Assembly (NCBI GenBank): GCA_026826555.1
Contig: JAKSZT010038599.1
Coordinates: 3,003,154-3,067,153 of the forward strand
DNA: 64,000 bases
Direction of reading: 5' to 3'
Origin: Tolypeutes matacus
Taxonomy: Eukaryota > Chordata > Mammalia > Cingulata > Chlamyphoridae
The notes under the pieces were generated by a model that saw nothing but the letters and a program-made list of their open reading frames with translations, did no database searches and had not been told where the DNA came from. Position numbers and translations under genes: made by a program. Shown one piece after another: positions 1 through 10,505 of this stretch (within the stretch, counting starts at the first letter, position 1; each line of letters opens with the position of its first letter).

Positions 1-720
1 AGGGATTATCTCAAAAAGATCTATCGGTGTGACTTTGTTTAATAGTGTGATCCTATAGAAATTCATGGAAGGCCATAAGATTCTAGTGAAAAGCATTTTA
101 GCAAAAACACTATCTTGAACTGAAAGGGTCAGAGAAACTACAAAATGAAAGGAGGCTGACAAGCCCCAAAAATTCTTAAGTCAGGAAGCAGACTGATAAA
201 ACCACTCAGCTGCAAATATATGCTGTCTTCAATGAAAAGGAAAAAAGATTCAGAGGACAGAACCAATAGGCCAGAGGTATAGTCAAGAACCACAGGGGAA
301 TTGTTGTTAGGCTTTGAAATCTAATCACGAAACTGCCACATTTTCTTAGCTGGACTTCAAAGCTACTAATAAACTGACATCTTTTTATCTCCTATTTTCC
401 CACTATTTAACTGCAATATTTATAGCTCATATCCTATTCCAGTCTCACCATTGTAAGTCATGTGTGGGGACTGGTAACTTGCTTCTTTTGTTTCACAGAT
501 CAAAAATCGGAAAAGAAATTATGTACCAGGAGCTATACTTAATCTATTACACCAAGGAGCCTTATCTGTACCAGGACTTGAACTAAATGATGAGATTTTG
601 AACTTCGAGCTGATGCATAATGGGATGAGATTCTGGGGAATCTTGGGAGAGAGTAAATGCATTTTAGATGTGTAAAAGACATGGCAATGAAAATGGAGCT
701 TTGAGTCCAGGTCCTTGCCC
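1..720 (+). mobile_element. MaLR (MST/MLT1-type) internal sequence, 3' part
   Basis: The stretch resembles the non-coding internal region of mammalian MaLR retroelements (ERVL-MaLR, the group of THE1, MST and MLT1). The best anchors are the run around 455-500, with a sentence like 'ggggactggtaacttgct' followed by a pyrimidine tract and 'cacag', and the block at 590-665 ending in 'gggagagagtaaatgcattt', which is the usual end of MaLR internal sequence. No LTR follows on the right and the left side runs off the window, so the copy is partial. MaLR internals are relics of gag-like sequence with no functional product; nothing here is open over a useful length. The pyrimidine tract plus AG at 499 looks like a splice acceptor but is part of the element. 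Family recognition is from memory; the exact subfamily is not determined. Confidence 0.6.
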
Positions 721-1098
721 ATTCAGCCTTCCCTGCAATAATTAGAAAACCATTGAGCTATAATTATTTTTAACTCCATTCACCTCTAATATTTACAATT
801 TGTTTTTTCAAATAGGTAAACATATTCAAACAAAACAGCCTTCACTTATAAAAGTGATTATACTATGAATTTTAAATCAGAAATACTGAGTCCACTTTCA
901 AACTATAACATCAATATTGCTAAGTTGATAAGCTCTCAAAGGCCCTGCTTTGTTTAAACATTTCAAAGAAATAATTCGTGTAACATGTATAGCTCGAAGA
1001 AGGGTTAGCATAAAATAAATAAATGTTATATGCTAACTATGCTAATAATTATAAATTCCCATATATGTTAATCATTTGGTGAGTATAAGAGAGACATC
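721..1098. other. Unassigned AT-rich sequence
   Basis: No repeat family or gene recognised. Short TA-rich words and no long open frame. Confidence 0.5.
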
Positions 1099-1542
1099 AT
1101 CTTAGTCAGGGTTCTCTAGGGGAACAGAACTAACAGGAGATACCTGTAAATAGTATGAGGTTTTATGAAATTGTCTCATGTGACTGTGGGGATGCACAAG
1201 TCCAAATTCCTTAGGGCAGGCTACAAGCAAGAGGCTCCGATGAAGGTGTTTGATGAGTTCTTCTGGAGCATCTGGTTGTCTGAAGTAGAGATGGGAATTC
1301 TCTCTCTGAATGCTGAAATCACTTCTGCTTTTGAGCCTTCAACTAATTGGATGAGACATTACTCATTGCTGATGGCAATCTCCTCAGTAGATTGTAGATG
1401 TAACTAGCCATCTATATAATTGACTCACTGATGATTAAAGTCCCTGAAATGCCCTTGGATTGCAATTAGCCCAGAGTTTGCTTTACCAAACAATTTGGTA
1501 CCATTACCTGGCAGAGTTGATATATTAAGCCTAACCATCACA
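1099..1542 (-). mobile_element. ERVL-type 3' LTR of a deleted provirus
   Basis: Read on the plus strand, the segment starts with a version of 'gtcagggttctctag' and ends 'cctaaccatcaca', the two edges of a mammalian ERVL (MLT2-like) LTR. The body has the expected 'cacaagtccaaattcc' and 'agggcaggctacaagc' words. The adjoining internal sequence encodes ERVL Pol on the minus strand, so this is the 3' LTR of a minus-strand element. The base after the end continues 'gtccacccc', the reverse complement of a short polypurine tract, as expected next to a 3' LTR. A degenerate 5-bp duplication may flank the element (acatc at 1094-1098, gcatc at 3553-3557), but with one mismatch it is only suggestive. An 80-codon open frame inside the LTR is a chance frame. 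Confidence 0.75.
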
Positions 1543-2384
1543 GTCCACCCCATGTCAACTTGGTGCCATACACATCATCTTAAATCATACTTAGTCTCTA
1601 AAAAAAAACACAATAACAGATATATATATATATATATATGCATATAAACACACAAACATATATATATGCCTAACAATATTTAACTGTCCTGTGCACAATT
1701 GGAAACATACCAAATCCCCTCAGGATAGAGTGCAAGTCCTTGGGTAATATTCACTCTTGAACATGACATTCTTAAATACTATGACATGAAACTAATACAA
1801 CTTATATCATATGATAGGGAAAAAATAGTGAAGAAAAAAAAAGAAAGCTGTTTCAAATCTATTTTTAAATGAAATATACTCATAACAAAACAGTGAAGAA
1901 ATATCATGATCACTACAGTCCTCATTTCTGTAACTTGGTCAAAGTTCATATTTATCACTACCTTCTTCCACTACCCATTCCATGTTCTCTTTATCCTCAG
2001 CAAGAACCTCAAATAGCTGTGATTCTTTGCCTAGATAAGTGACACAAATTTTCATTCCCTAAGATATCTGGGCCACTGTTAGCCCTACCTGGATTGTGTT
2101 GTAGCAGTTTTCCATTGACTTTAATCACAGGGCAGGATAGTACAAAGAGACTCCCTAGGAAATCATCTGTATCTGAAGAAAACTTCATCTCAAATGTGTA
2201 GGTGCAGTTGTATTTCCCCTGGATAGTCAGAATCAATCTCCCCAGTCAGTAATTCCCTTCTTTGCCTGTTGATTGAGGGGCACAAGGAGCCCAAAGTGGC
2301 CACGTAGTTGTTTTAACTTCCAGTTTAATGGAATCTTTTTTGTGTTCCCACATAGAAGCATTCCTCCTACTGGAACTAAGACCT
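1543..2384 (-). mobile_element. ERVL internal sequence, 3' end of pol (part 1)
   Basis: Minus-strand translation at 2009-2236 gives 75 residues with a recognisable ERVL Pol C-terminal stretch (for example CPVIKVNGK and NPGR). This lies downstream of integrase in the family, the part that in intact ERVL elements runs into a dUTPase-like region. The frame is closed upstream and downstream, so no protein is made. A (TA)n tract at about 1620-1640 and an A-rich stretch at 1826-1845 interrupt the copy. The element is cut at 2384 by a solo LTR and resumes at 3002. ERVL elements lack an envelope gene and are ancient endogenous relics; this copy is inactive. Confidence 0.75.
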
Positions 2385-2996
2385 TGTAGCAGTTTCATAT
2401 TATTTATAAATTCCAAAAGAGAAAGATTATGTATTTAAACTGATCTGTTCCTCTGGATGTGATTCCTTTTGATTGTATTCAATTCTTCTGAGATGTCTTT
2501 GATTAAATTACCTGTTAATATTAGAGTTTGATTCGATCACATCAGTAGGGAATGACTCAGAGTTGAGTCCCTGTCCCCTTGGTGGGATGATATAAATGGA
2601 CACTCACTGAAGAAGACACATGGGAAGAGAGAGAGCTCCATAGATACCAGAAGAGAGAACTTTGTCAGCTTTGATCTTGCAGCCCTGTGAAGAGAAATGA
2701 GCCATTCACCTGATAGTTTATAGCTAACCTTGTGAAGAGACCAGAACAGCTGAGAAGTCCCAGAAAGAAACAAGCCCTATTCCAGCCTACAGCTGAGATC
2801 AGAAGAAGCTGGGCCCAAGGAGCTTTAAGAGGAAGAAGGCGAGAACAGGCAGAGTTCACCCACTATCTTGCTTCAACACGTGGCAACAGATTTTGGTGAG
2901 AAAGCAGCCTTGAGTTGAACTCAAAATAAATACCCTTTATAAAAGTCAACAGATTTCTGATACTTTGCATTAGCATTCCTTTGGCTGAGTAATACA
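2385..2996 (+). mobile_element. Solo LTR, ERVL/MaLR-type, with perfect 5-bp TSD
   Basis: The 612-bp element begins TGTAGCAGTTT and ends GAGTAATACA, so it has TG...CA termini. It is flanked on both sides by GACCT (2380-2384 and 2997-3001), a perfect 5-bp target-site duplication of the size used by ERVL-class integrases. A polyadenylation-like AATAAA occurs at about 2926, followed by the usual 'acccttataaa...tcaacaga' tail. A second copy of the same family sits at 27277-27913. The insertion splits an older ERVL pol, so it is younger than that provirus. No internal sequence is present, so it is a recombined solo LTR. The ORFs read inside it are chance frames. The family name in Repbase is not known to me. 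Confidence 0.85.
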
Positions 2997-3001
2997 GACC
3001 T

Positions 3002-3515
3002 GTAGACCAGCAGAGCTTAAGGTTGCAAGGGCAGTGAGCAAAAATTTTCCTAGTGGATCACTAAGGGTAGTAGTGAGTGGTGCCACTCCCATCTCTACCT
3101 CTAGATTCCTGGACCTGTGAATCTTGGCTATGGGAGAAACAGCAGAGAAGAAACTGCGTTAGAGCATACCAAACCTCCTGGAGAACATTGCCCAGCCCTG
3201 CAAGGTATTTCCACCTAGTTGATGCCATAATTGTCTTCAAAAGGCCACTTCATCATTCTACCAATCCAGCAGTTTTGTAATGATGGAGAATATGGTAATA
3301 CTAGTGAATTCCATAAGCATGTGCCCAATTCCACACATTATTTGCTAAGTGAGTTCCTTGATCAATGTTTTGTGGAATGCAATGGCTGTGGATAAGACAT
3401 TTGGTAAGACCATGGGTGGGAGTTTTGGAAGAAGCATTGCATGCAGGGAAGGCAAACCCATACCTGGAGTATGTGTCTATTCCAGTTAGAACAAATTGCT
3501 GCCCATTTCATGATG
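3002..3515 (-). mobile_element. ERVL internal sequence, pol integrase region (part 2)
   Basis: This continues the pol of the provirus interrupted at 2384. Plus-strand words such as 'gataagacatttggtaagacc', 'gcagggaaggcaaaccca' and 'ctggagtatgtgtctattcc' correspond, on the minus strand, to the integrase core of ERVL; the same words occur in the second provirus near 8850-8945. The reading frame is broken by stops. The 67-codon plus-strand frame at 3077-3280 is a shadow of this region. Confidence 0.75.
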
Positions 3516-3552
3516 AACCTGGCTGAATTCACACATTAGCCTAACCATCACA
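3516..3552 (-). mobile_element. Residual outer edge of the 5' LTR of the deleted ERVL
   Basis: The last about 37 bp before 3553 ('ggctgaattcacacattagcc' through 'taaccatcaca') match the right edge of the LTR at 1099-1542. On the minus strand this is the first few dozen bases of a 5' LTR. The element therefore jumps from the integrase region of pol directly to the outer tip of its 5' LTR, so most of the 5' LTR, gag and the reverse transcriptase part of pol are deleted. Confidence 0.6.
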
Positions 3553-3920
3553 GCATCTAAGTATAAAAAAACAGAAGATATGATGAATATCAAATAAGGC
3601 TAAATCAGAAATCAGTAAATATGATTTCATGATAATGATTCATGTCATTGAGAAATGGCTGTCCTATAGTGATACTTCATAGCCCTAAGAAATATATATA
3701 TATTTTCTTTAATTTAAAGAAGTTTTAGATTACTTAAAAGTTACATCTCCAGATTTCCAGATGGCTTTGTTGTGGAGGGATTTTGTTATATTAAAAAAAG
3801 ATTGATTGCTTGAAAGAACAAATCAAAATTATGGGATTGAATATGAAAGAGAAATCCAACATCCTCTGAGTTGAATTTGAAAGTGAAAATAAGAATTTAA
3901 AATAAACAAGATAGAGGTGC
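3553..3920. other. Unassigned, with a short L1 3'-tail remnant
   Basis: Mostly unrecognised AT-rich sequence. At about 3703-3746 the words 'aatttaaagaagttttagat' and 'agttacat' match the reverse complement of the 3' end of the local L1 lineage (compare 16845-16885), so a remnant of about 45 bp of a minus-strand L1 tail is likely. Confidence 0.35.
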
Positions 3921-4605
3921 TGTGGTGGCTGGAACCTTTATGTACATGAAAAAAATACGTTCTTAAATTCAATCCATTCCTGTAGGTGTTGATCCATTGT
4001 AAGTAGGACTATTTTTAAATGATTTATTTATTTACTTAATTTATTTACCTTTAAATTTATCCACCCCTCCCCCCAGATGATTCTCTTGTCTGTCTGCTCA
4101 TTGTTTGTTCATGAGCATCTAGCTTGTTGCAGCAGGGTATGGGTGTGCAGCTTATTGTGTCAGGGTGCAGGTGTCTAACTCATTGTAGCTCATCTTTTTA
4201 AGGAGACACCAGGACCCAAACCAGGGACCTCCCATTTGATAGGCTGTCACTCAACTGGTTGAGCCACAACCACTTCCTGTAAGTAGGACTTTTGATAAGG
4301 CTACTTCAGTAAAAGTGTGACCCACTTCTGTAAGGATGTGTCTTAATCCTATTACTGGAGTCCTTTATAAGAGAATGAGATTTAGCTATATAGAGATAAA
4401 GTCATGGTAGCAAGAGGTCAAAATCAATGAAACCTGGAAGAAAAGGGAGAGACCAGGAGAGAGCAGCATGTGCCATGCCATATGGCAGAGGAGCCAAGGA
4501 TAGTTGGTAGCTGGTGTTCATGAAGAAAGCATCACCTTAATAATACCTTGATCTGGACATTTTCTCAGCCTCAAAACTGTAAGCTAATACCAGAAAATTA
4601 AAACA
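3921..4605 (+). mobile_element. LTR, MaLR-like xenarthran family, split by a SINE
   Basis: Starts TGTGGTGGCTGG and shows the ordered words 'aatccattcctgtaggtg', 'gtaagtaggact', 'ggctacttcagt', 'tattactggagtccttta', 'gccatatggcagaggagcc' and 'cctcaaaactgtaag'. The copies at 37343-37797 and 49551-50013 share this order, so they form one family. The natural end is eroded ('attaaaaca' at about 4597-4605 followed by ggtaa), and the flanking ggtgc/ggtaa match is only partial. A DAS SINE sits inside at 4011-4277. Solo LTR with no coding content. Confidence 0.7.
4011..4277 (-). mobile_element. DAS-type tRNA-derived SINE with 13-bp TSD
   Basis: The head of the SINE is at the right ('ttgagccacaaccacttcct', reverse complement of the tRNA-like A-box start), the internal RNA polymerase III promoter region is at about 4210-4240 ('accaaaccagggacctccca' on the plus strand is the complement of the B-box area) and the AT-rich tail is at the left (4011-4055). 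The identical 13-bp duplication tgtaagtaggact lies at 3998-4010 and 4278-4290, direct evidence for an L1-machinery insertion into the LTR. This SINE type is characteristic of armadillos and relatives, which is the main clue to the organism. Confidence 0.88.
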
Positions 4606-4924
4606 GGTAAAGAGAGGAAAAAGGCAGGTGTCATGCATATAGTAAAGGTTTATCCAGTCTAAATCACAGCCGGGAGAAGTACTTGAAAAATCAATAAATC
4701 TCTCTTAATACAGATGTTAAAGTTACCCTCGTTGATGTATATAACACATTAGACATCACACTGATTTCCACAATCTCTTCAATTTTTGATTTGGTTATAC
4801 ATGTGTAACTAGGTATTTTTTTTACTAACGAAGACTTTGCAACATTTATAATGAAGAATTTCACTGAACAAATTAGGAAGGGGAATTTAGAGGAATTCAT
4901 TATTTTTAACCATATTAGATTTCT
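4606..4924. other. Unassigned sequence
   Basis: No family recognised. A 99-codon minus-strand frame (4691-4990) begins here, but its composition is low-complexity hydrophobic and basic, as expected of AT-rich chance frames, and it runs into the next repeat. Confidence 0.4.
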
Positions 4925-5330
4925 ATATTTTTGCACAAAAATATTCCACAAACTTAACAGCTTAAAATAATACCCATTTATTTCTCCCAATTCTTTAGAT
5001 CAGAAGTCTGAGAAGACTTCACTGGATTCCTTCTTTAGGGTCTCAGAAGGCTGAAGTCAAGCTGTCCATGGAGCTGGGTTCTAATCTGGAGGGTTTGGGA
5101 GAGAATTCTCTTCCAAACTCATACTGCATTTCCTTGCAGTTGTAGGATTAAGTTACTTGTTTACTTGTTGTTTGTCAGCCACAGGCTGTGCTCAACTTCC
5201 AGAGACCACCGCTACTCTTTGTCTCATATCTCCTTCTATCTTCATGGATAGAATTTCTCCTACTTGCTCTTCTGCCGTTAGTTGGAGAAAATTTTCAGCA
5301 TTTACAAGACTCCATGATAAAGTAAGTCAT
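4925..5330 (-). mobile_element. MLT1/MST-like LTR remnant
   Basis: Plus-strand words 'acagcttaaaataatacccat', 'gatcagaagtctgag', 'ttccttgcagttgtaggatta', 'gtcagccacaggctgtgctc' and 'catatctccttctatcttcatg' match the reverse complement of ancient MaLR LTRs, which on their sense strand end with a 'ttaagccac...' type tail. The right boundary is vague. The plus-strand 63-codon frame at 5157-5348 is a chance frame. Confidence 0.5.
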
Positions 5331-7210
5331 GTTTACTGCATCTCTTAGATAATGATGTCATTGTATACAAAGGACAAGAAGACAAAAACCCATATTTCAG
5401 ACTCTGCTGGTGATCAGGTGAACTCTTTAGGAGGTTCTTTACCCCCTATCAGTGTGTACTTGATGTTCAATGGTATAGTATGCCTGAGTTGTAGAAATTG
5501 TGTTTTCCCTTTTGCTAAATGTACGTAAGACCATCCTGACCTACTTAGGTTTCTAGATAGAGTTCCCTGTATACTATATGTCAGGAGTTTCATGAGAGCA
5601 GCAAAACCACAGTCCCTTAACTTGCCACTGTCTAGGCTATTTAATCTCTAAAGAATAGGCCAATTTATTTCCTTTCCTTTACCTTTACTTTCTTTTTTAT
5701 TTCCTTATTTAAATTTATCTGACTAGTATAATGCACCCTCATTACCAGAGAACTAAGAAAATGAAGTATCATTATGTACAGATCCACAGGGATTTTGAAA
5801 TAGTTTAAGACAATATACTTCTTCAGGACTATATTTTTATAAAAGAAATTTTACCTCTGGTATTCTTCTGCCAGGCTAAAGAAATCCACAGCTTTTGTAA
5901 CTAATTGACCTTAATATATTGCTTGTAAAATATTGTACAAGGAATTTCAATTATGGTCCCCAGTAGAATTCTGATTGAATAGATTTCAATTAAATAGTTC
6001 ATGCAATGTTGACTTGAGTGTTGATCTTCTGAGAAATAGAGAGCATTTCATCTACTATGGATGTTAGCCTCAGTGGCCTTGGAAATTCTCATGGAGGATA
6101 TTTTTTCTCATTTTCTGAGTGTGATTATATAGCACCCTTTTCTAAGTGTTCAAGTGTCAAAGTGAAAGGCTCTACAGGAATTATATAGATTATATTAGCA
6201 TAATTTCAAATGAAAAGCTAACCACATCTAAGAACAAGATAGTCAGAAAATAGAGGGCATGAATAAAGAAATGAAGAGAATATATTTGAATATATATCTA
6301 CTAGAGAGATAATATAGTTTGTATCTTCTTGCTAGTTTAGTTTTCTAAAATATTTATATTTGGCATAGTAAAAACAATTTATAGATACTGTCCCACAATT
6401 TTGGTCTTTGAATAAGAAAATAAAATCAGACACTAGAGAGATTAACTGATTACTTCGTAGATTATTTCTTCTAGATATGACTTACAATATATATGCTTTC
6501 CTTATAGAAGCTTCAAGTTTTCCTCCACAGAGTGCAAGTTGTTAGACTTACCTTCTCAGTTAAACCTAATATGCTGATAAAATAACTCCCATCTGCTTAT
6601 AATACATTGAATGTAAAAATAATAAGTATGACTGATGACTAGAATTGAAAAAAAAACCTCAGAATTTTCATTACCAAGAAATATTTAGAGAATTTATGAC
6701 CTTGATACTTTCTAAAGAGTCACTTAGGTATTTATTGAAATATAGTAGGTTAAGATCGTCATTAGAAATTTTGCTTTATACATTTTCATATTCCCACATA
6801 GAACATTTCAGGTGTATCATCTGCACTATCATTTACTAATTCTCATATTGGCAGGAAGATATTTGTCAAAGTTTAATAGAAATTGAATATTTCTATTAAT
6901 ATTAAATTAATTTAATAGAAATTGACCCGAGACTGGACAATTTTGATGATTTTAGTTTAGTTTTTAAATCTTCCAGAGAGTAGATATATTGAACTAAGTC
7001 TCCTTCAGGTAAAAGAAAATAATACCATTATAACAATATTGTATTTTATTTAAATTGAAGATAAATTCATTTTAATGACTTTAGTTTAACATAGACATGA
7101 AATATATCATATTAATTCTATAATTACATTGATATTATTTTGACTTTTGTCGGCATACAATATTTTTCAGAGTATATTGCAGTCAAATATACTCTTCCTG
7201 ATTTGATAAT
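5331..7210. other. Unassigned AT-rich sequence
   Basis: About 1.9 kb with no repeat family or exon I can name. Pyrimidine-rich at 5665-5710; elsewhere strongly AT-rich with many stops in all frames. A small hairpin lies at 6873-6899. Confidence 0.45.
6873..6899. repeat. Short perfect hairpin
   Basis: An 11-bp perfect inverted repeat: ttaatagaaat at 6873-6883 pairs with atttctattaa at 6889-6899 around a 5-nt loop. The 15-mer tttaatagaaattga at 6872-6886 is repeated directly at 6911-6925. AT-rich, so it may be chance. Confidence 0.5.
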
Positions 7211-7703
7211 TGCATAAATCAATGCTCTTCAGAGAAATAGACCCAACAGGATACACACACACATACACATGCACGAGAATTGGTTCATGTGACTATGGGA
7301 GATGGCAAGTCCAAATTTCATAGACTTGGTCCTGAACTAGAAATTCTAATAAAAGTACTTCAGAGTTTGGAAGCCTGAAATCTATAGGGCAGTTCACAAA
7401 CTGGAAACTCTGATAGAAGTAAAGTTTAATTCTCCAGGGAAATTTGGCTGGCCGAGTTAGAGGTAGAAATTCTTTCTCATTGCTGAAACCCTCAATTTTG
7501 ACTTTTAGAACCTTTACCTACATTGCTGATGGCAGCTCCTTTTCTTGATTGTAGATGCAATAATCCATAGATGCAATTAAATGTTTACAGATGCAAATTC
7601 ATGTATGAAATGCCCTCATAGTAGCAATTATGCTAGTGTTTGCTTAATGAAACAACTGAGCTCTATAACCTAGCCAAGTTGACACACGAAATCAACCTTC
7701 ACA
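7211..7703 (-). mobile_element. 3' LTR of a near-complete ERVL provirus
   Basis: On the plus strand the LTR runs from the eroded start near 7211-7225 ('gctcttcagagaaatagacc') to 'tcaaccttcaca' at 7703. It contains 'gatggcaagtccaaattt', 'agggcagttcacaaactgg' and 'agccaagttgacacac', the same order as the copies at 1099-1542 and 13017-13498. The bases after 7703, 'gtccaccc', are the reverse complement of the polypurine primer. A CA-rich tract lies at 7251-7275. Pol is on the minus strand, so this is the downstream LTR. Confidence 0.78.
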
Positions 7704-8483
7704 GTCCACCCATTATCAACTTAGCCTCCAAATGCATCTCCTAAATCCATTCTTAATATCCAAATAAGGACTACAACTTAGTCATACTCACACTAACATG
7801 ATACAGCTCTCCTACATATAACTAAAAATGCACAAACCCTTTCCCCAGAAGTTGCAACTCCTTGGGTGATATTCACTCTTATCCTTGTTATAGTGTAACT
7901 TAAATACTATGACATAAAGTTAATACAACTTACATGATGAAGAGTAGGAAGAAAAAAAAAGATAGATATATCTACATATACATATATATTCATAACAAAG
8001 TAAGGAAGAAATTTCTATAACAATTACAGTTCTCATTTCTGTAACTGGTCACATGTCATAGCTCTTATTTATAACTACATTCTTCCACTACCCATTCCAA
8101 ATTCCCTTTACCTAGTTGCCTGTATGTCTTTGCTTAGTGGGGTAAACCAAACCTTCATTCCCGAAGAACCAGTCTTGCCTCTTTTGGATTGTTGCAGTTT
8201 ACCACTGACTTTAATCACATTTTATGATAGTACTAAGAGATGCCCTAAGGCATCTTCTGTATTCCAGACAAGCATTTCTTTACCTTTATAGTCTAGTGGG
8301 AGTCCAATTTCCCCTTGATAATTAGGATCATACCCCAGCCAGTACATTAACTCCCTTCCTTGCCTATTGATTCAGAGGTATGAGGAACCCAAAGTACTAG
8401 CTGGCATTCTAAACTTCCAGTTGAATGGAATCATTGTTTTGTCTCCTGGTATAAAGCACTCTTCCATTTGGTGCTAAAGACTT

Positions 8484-8681
8484 TCAACCAGCAGAGGTTG
8501 TGGAGACAAGAATCCTTACTTGACTAGGATTACTAGGAGTAATAGTGAGTTGTGTTTCTCCCATTTTCACACCTTGATTCCTGAACCCCAGAATCCTGGT
8601 AATGGGAGAACTAGCGTTATGGATTGGATGCTGATTTAAAGCATATGCAGCCTCCTGCAGAACACTGGAAGGTATTGTCAC
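8484..8681 (-). pseudogene. ERVL pol integrase C-terminal fragment (broken)
   Basis: A 65-residue open stretch on the minus strand with AYALNQHP near residue 12 and ITRILGFRNQGV after it. In ERVL Pol this follows the integrase core; the family uses integrase to insert reverse-transcribed DNA into the host genome. The neighbouring piece at 8744-9082 is in a different frame, so a frameshift separates them. There is no in-frame N-terminal domain and no start of its own. It is a decayed endogenous relic and not functional. Confidence 0.7.
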
Positions 8682-8743
8682 CCAGTTGGTACTAAAATTG
8701 AGTCTTTAAAAGAACATCGCATTCTTCTATCAATCCAGCTACT

Positions 8744-9082
8744 TCAGGATGATAGGGAATATGGCCTATTAGCGTGGGCCCACTGTTGTACTTTATATGC
8801 TGAGAATTGAATTCCTTGAAAAGAAGCACTGCTTGTGGAGTGCTGTAATATTAGAAAAGGCATTCTGTAAGTCCGTGGATGCAGGTTTGACATACATTTC
8901 ATGAAGGGAAGCAAACCCATATCAAGAGTTAGTCTACTCCAGTAAGAACCAAATGATATCCCTTCTATGATGGAAGTGATACAATGTAACCAGCATGCCA
9001 CCAGTAGCTGGCTTATAATCCTGGGTGATTGGTGCCATATCAGGGACTGGGTGATGGCCTCTACTGCTGGTAAATTGAGCAC
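8744..9082 (-). pseudogene. ERVL pol integrase core fragment (broken)
   Basis: A 112-residue minus-strand open stretch covering the integrase core region, including VQQWAHANRPY near its end. Several expected acidic residues cannot be placed because the frame drifts and substitutions are frequent. It sits immediately upstream, in minus-strand order, of the fragment at 8484-8681. The methionine at its start is incidental. Inactive relic. Confidence 0.6.
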
Positions 9083-10474
9083 TCAGCAGTATTGTAGACA
9101 CCTTGGCCTTGGTGAGTGGAAGTCCATGTTGCTAAGTCAATGCATTATTTCCATCCCTACTATCATGGCTACAACGTTCATGAGCCCAATGGGCAATGGT
9201 AAGAGTGGTTTGGGGAACAGGATGACTGGTTTCCACAGAGAAGATCATACTATCCACTTGATTATTAAAATCCTCCTCTGATAAAGTTACCCTCTGGTGA
9301 GCATTCATGTGGGACACATATATCTTCATATTGTCTGCTTCTCAGAAAGGTCTATCCACATTCATCTCCCCCAGACGCCATGTTCCTTCCAAGTCGATGA
9401 CTACCCAGTCAAACCATTGACCACAGCTTATGAATTGGTAAACAAACACACCACCAACATCTTCTCCTCTGAACTAAAATGGACTATTAGGTACATTGCT
9501 CAAAGTTCTGACCACGAGGAAGATTTTCTCTCACCACTGTCCTTTAAGGATGTTCCCCAAAAGGGCTATAGTACTACAACTGACCACTTTTGAGTGATGC
9601 CTGCATATCATGCACAATCATCTATAAATCAAGCCCAGGTTTTCTCATCCTCAGTTAACTAATCATAGCGAATTCTCATAAAAGGAATAGATGCATCCTG
9701 GAAGAGAGAGGGTAATGTGCAAGGAGTGAGGCCAATGGATATTTGAGCCTCTGCTTTGTGTAAATTATTTGTGCCTTCAGGGCCAGCTCAGGCCTGATCT
9801 CTTATATATAACTTATACTATATGATGGAGTGCTATTATGCTTGCTCAACTTTATGGATTGGTGGGTCAGAAAACACACAGTCAATCATGGGAAGCTCAG
9901 GTCTAGCAGTAACTTGGCAGCCTATGGTTAAACATTTGGTCTGTACTAAGGTTCAGTAGCACCCAAAAGTTATTTCACAAAAGGAGAGTAGCTATCTGCA
10001 GAGGATGCCAAGACTGTTAAAAATCCTAAGGGTCTGTGCTGGGTTTCTTCTCTAGGGTCCTGCGAAAGACTAAACATAATCTTTGTGCCACTGAAACTTC
10101 AAGCACCATTGGAAGAGCAGCTTGCAAAGCAGCCTGAGCCTGGTGCAGAGCCTCCCCTTGTTCTAGTCCTAAATCAAAACTAGCAGCTTTTCAGGCCACT
10201 CAGTAAATGGACCAGGGTAGTACAATCATGTGAAAAATAAGTTGCTTTCAAAATTCAGAGGCCAACTAGACATTGTTGTTAGGCAGAGCCAGATAAAAGA
10301 ACTTATCCTTCACCTTAGAAGGGATATTTCAGTATGCCCCATAAGACTGGAGGCCTAGAGATTCCACTGAGGTGAAAGACCCCTGAGTTTTTGTTGAATT
10401 TACTTCTCCTCCTCTGACACGCAAATTCTTACAAACAAGCCTAGAGTAGTTGCTACTTCTTACTCCCTAAGTCT

Positions 10475-10505
10475 AATCAGCATAATGTCACCAATGTCAG
10501 AGACC
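10475..10505 (-). pseudogene. Decayed reverse transcriptase active-site box of the ERVL
   Basis: The reverse complement reads T-L-V-S-D-I-G-D-I-M-L-I. Retroviral RTs carry Y-x-D-D here, with both aspartates binding the catalytic metals. In this copy the tyrosine is lost and the first aspartate is glycine, so the enzyme would be dead even if the frame were open. Alignment is by eye on a short window. Confidence 0.5.

Noticed and set aside
499..722. Splice acceptor and exon at the pyrimidine tract before 500
   Set aside because: The tract and the following block are part of MaLR internal consensus, so they are explained by the repeat.
8967..9593. Two plus-strand frames of about 100 codons
   Set aside because: They are shadows of antisense ERVL pol.
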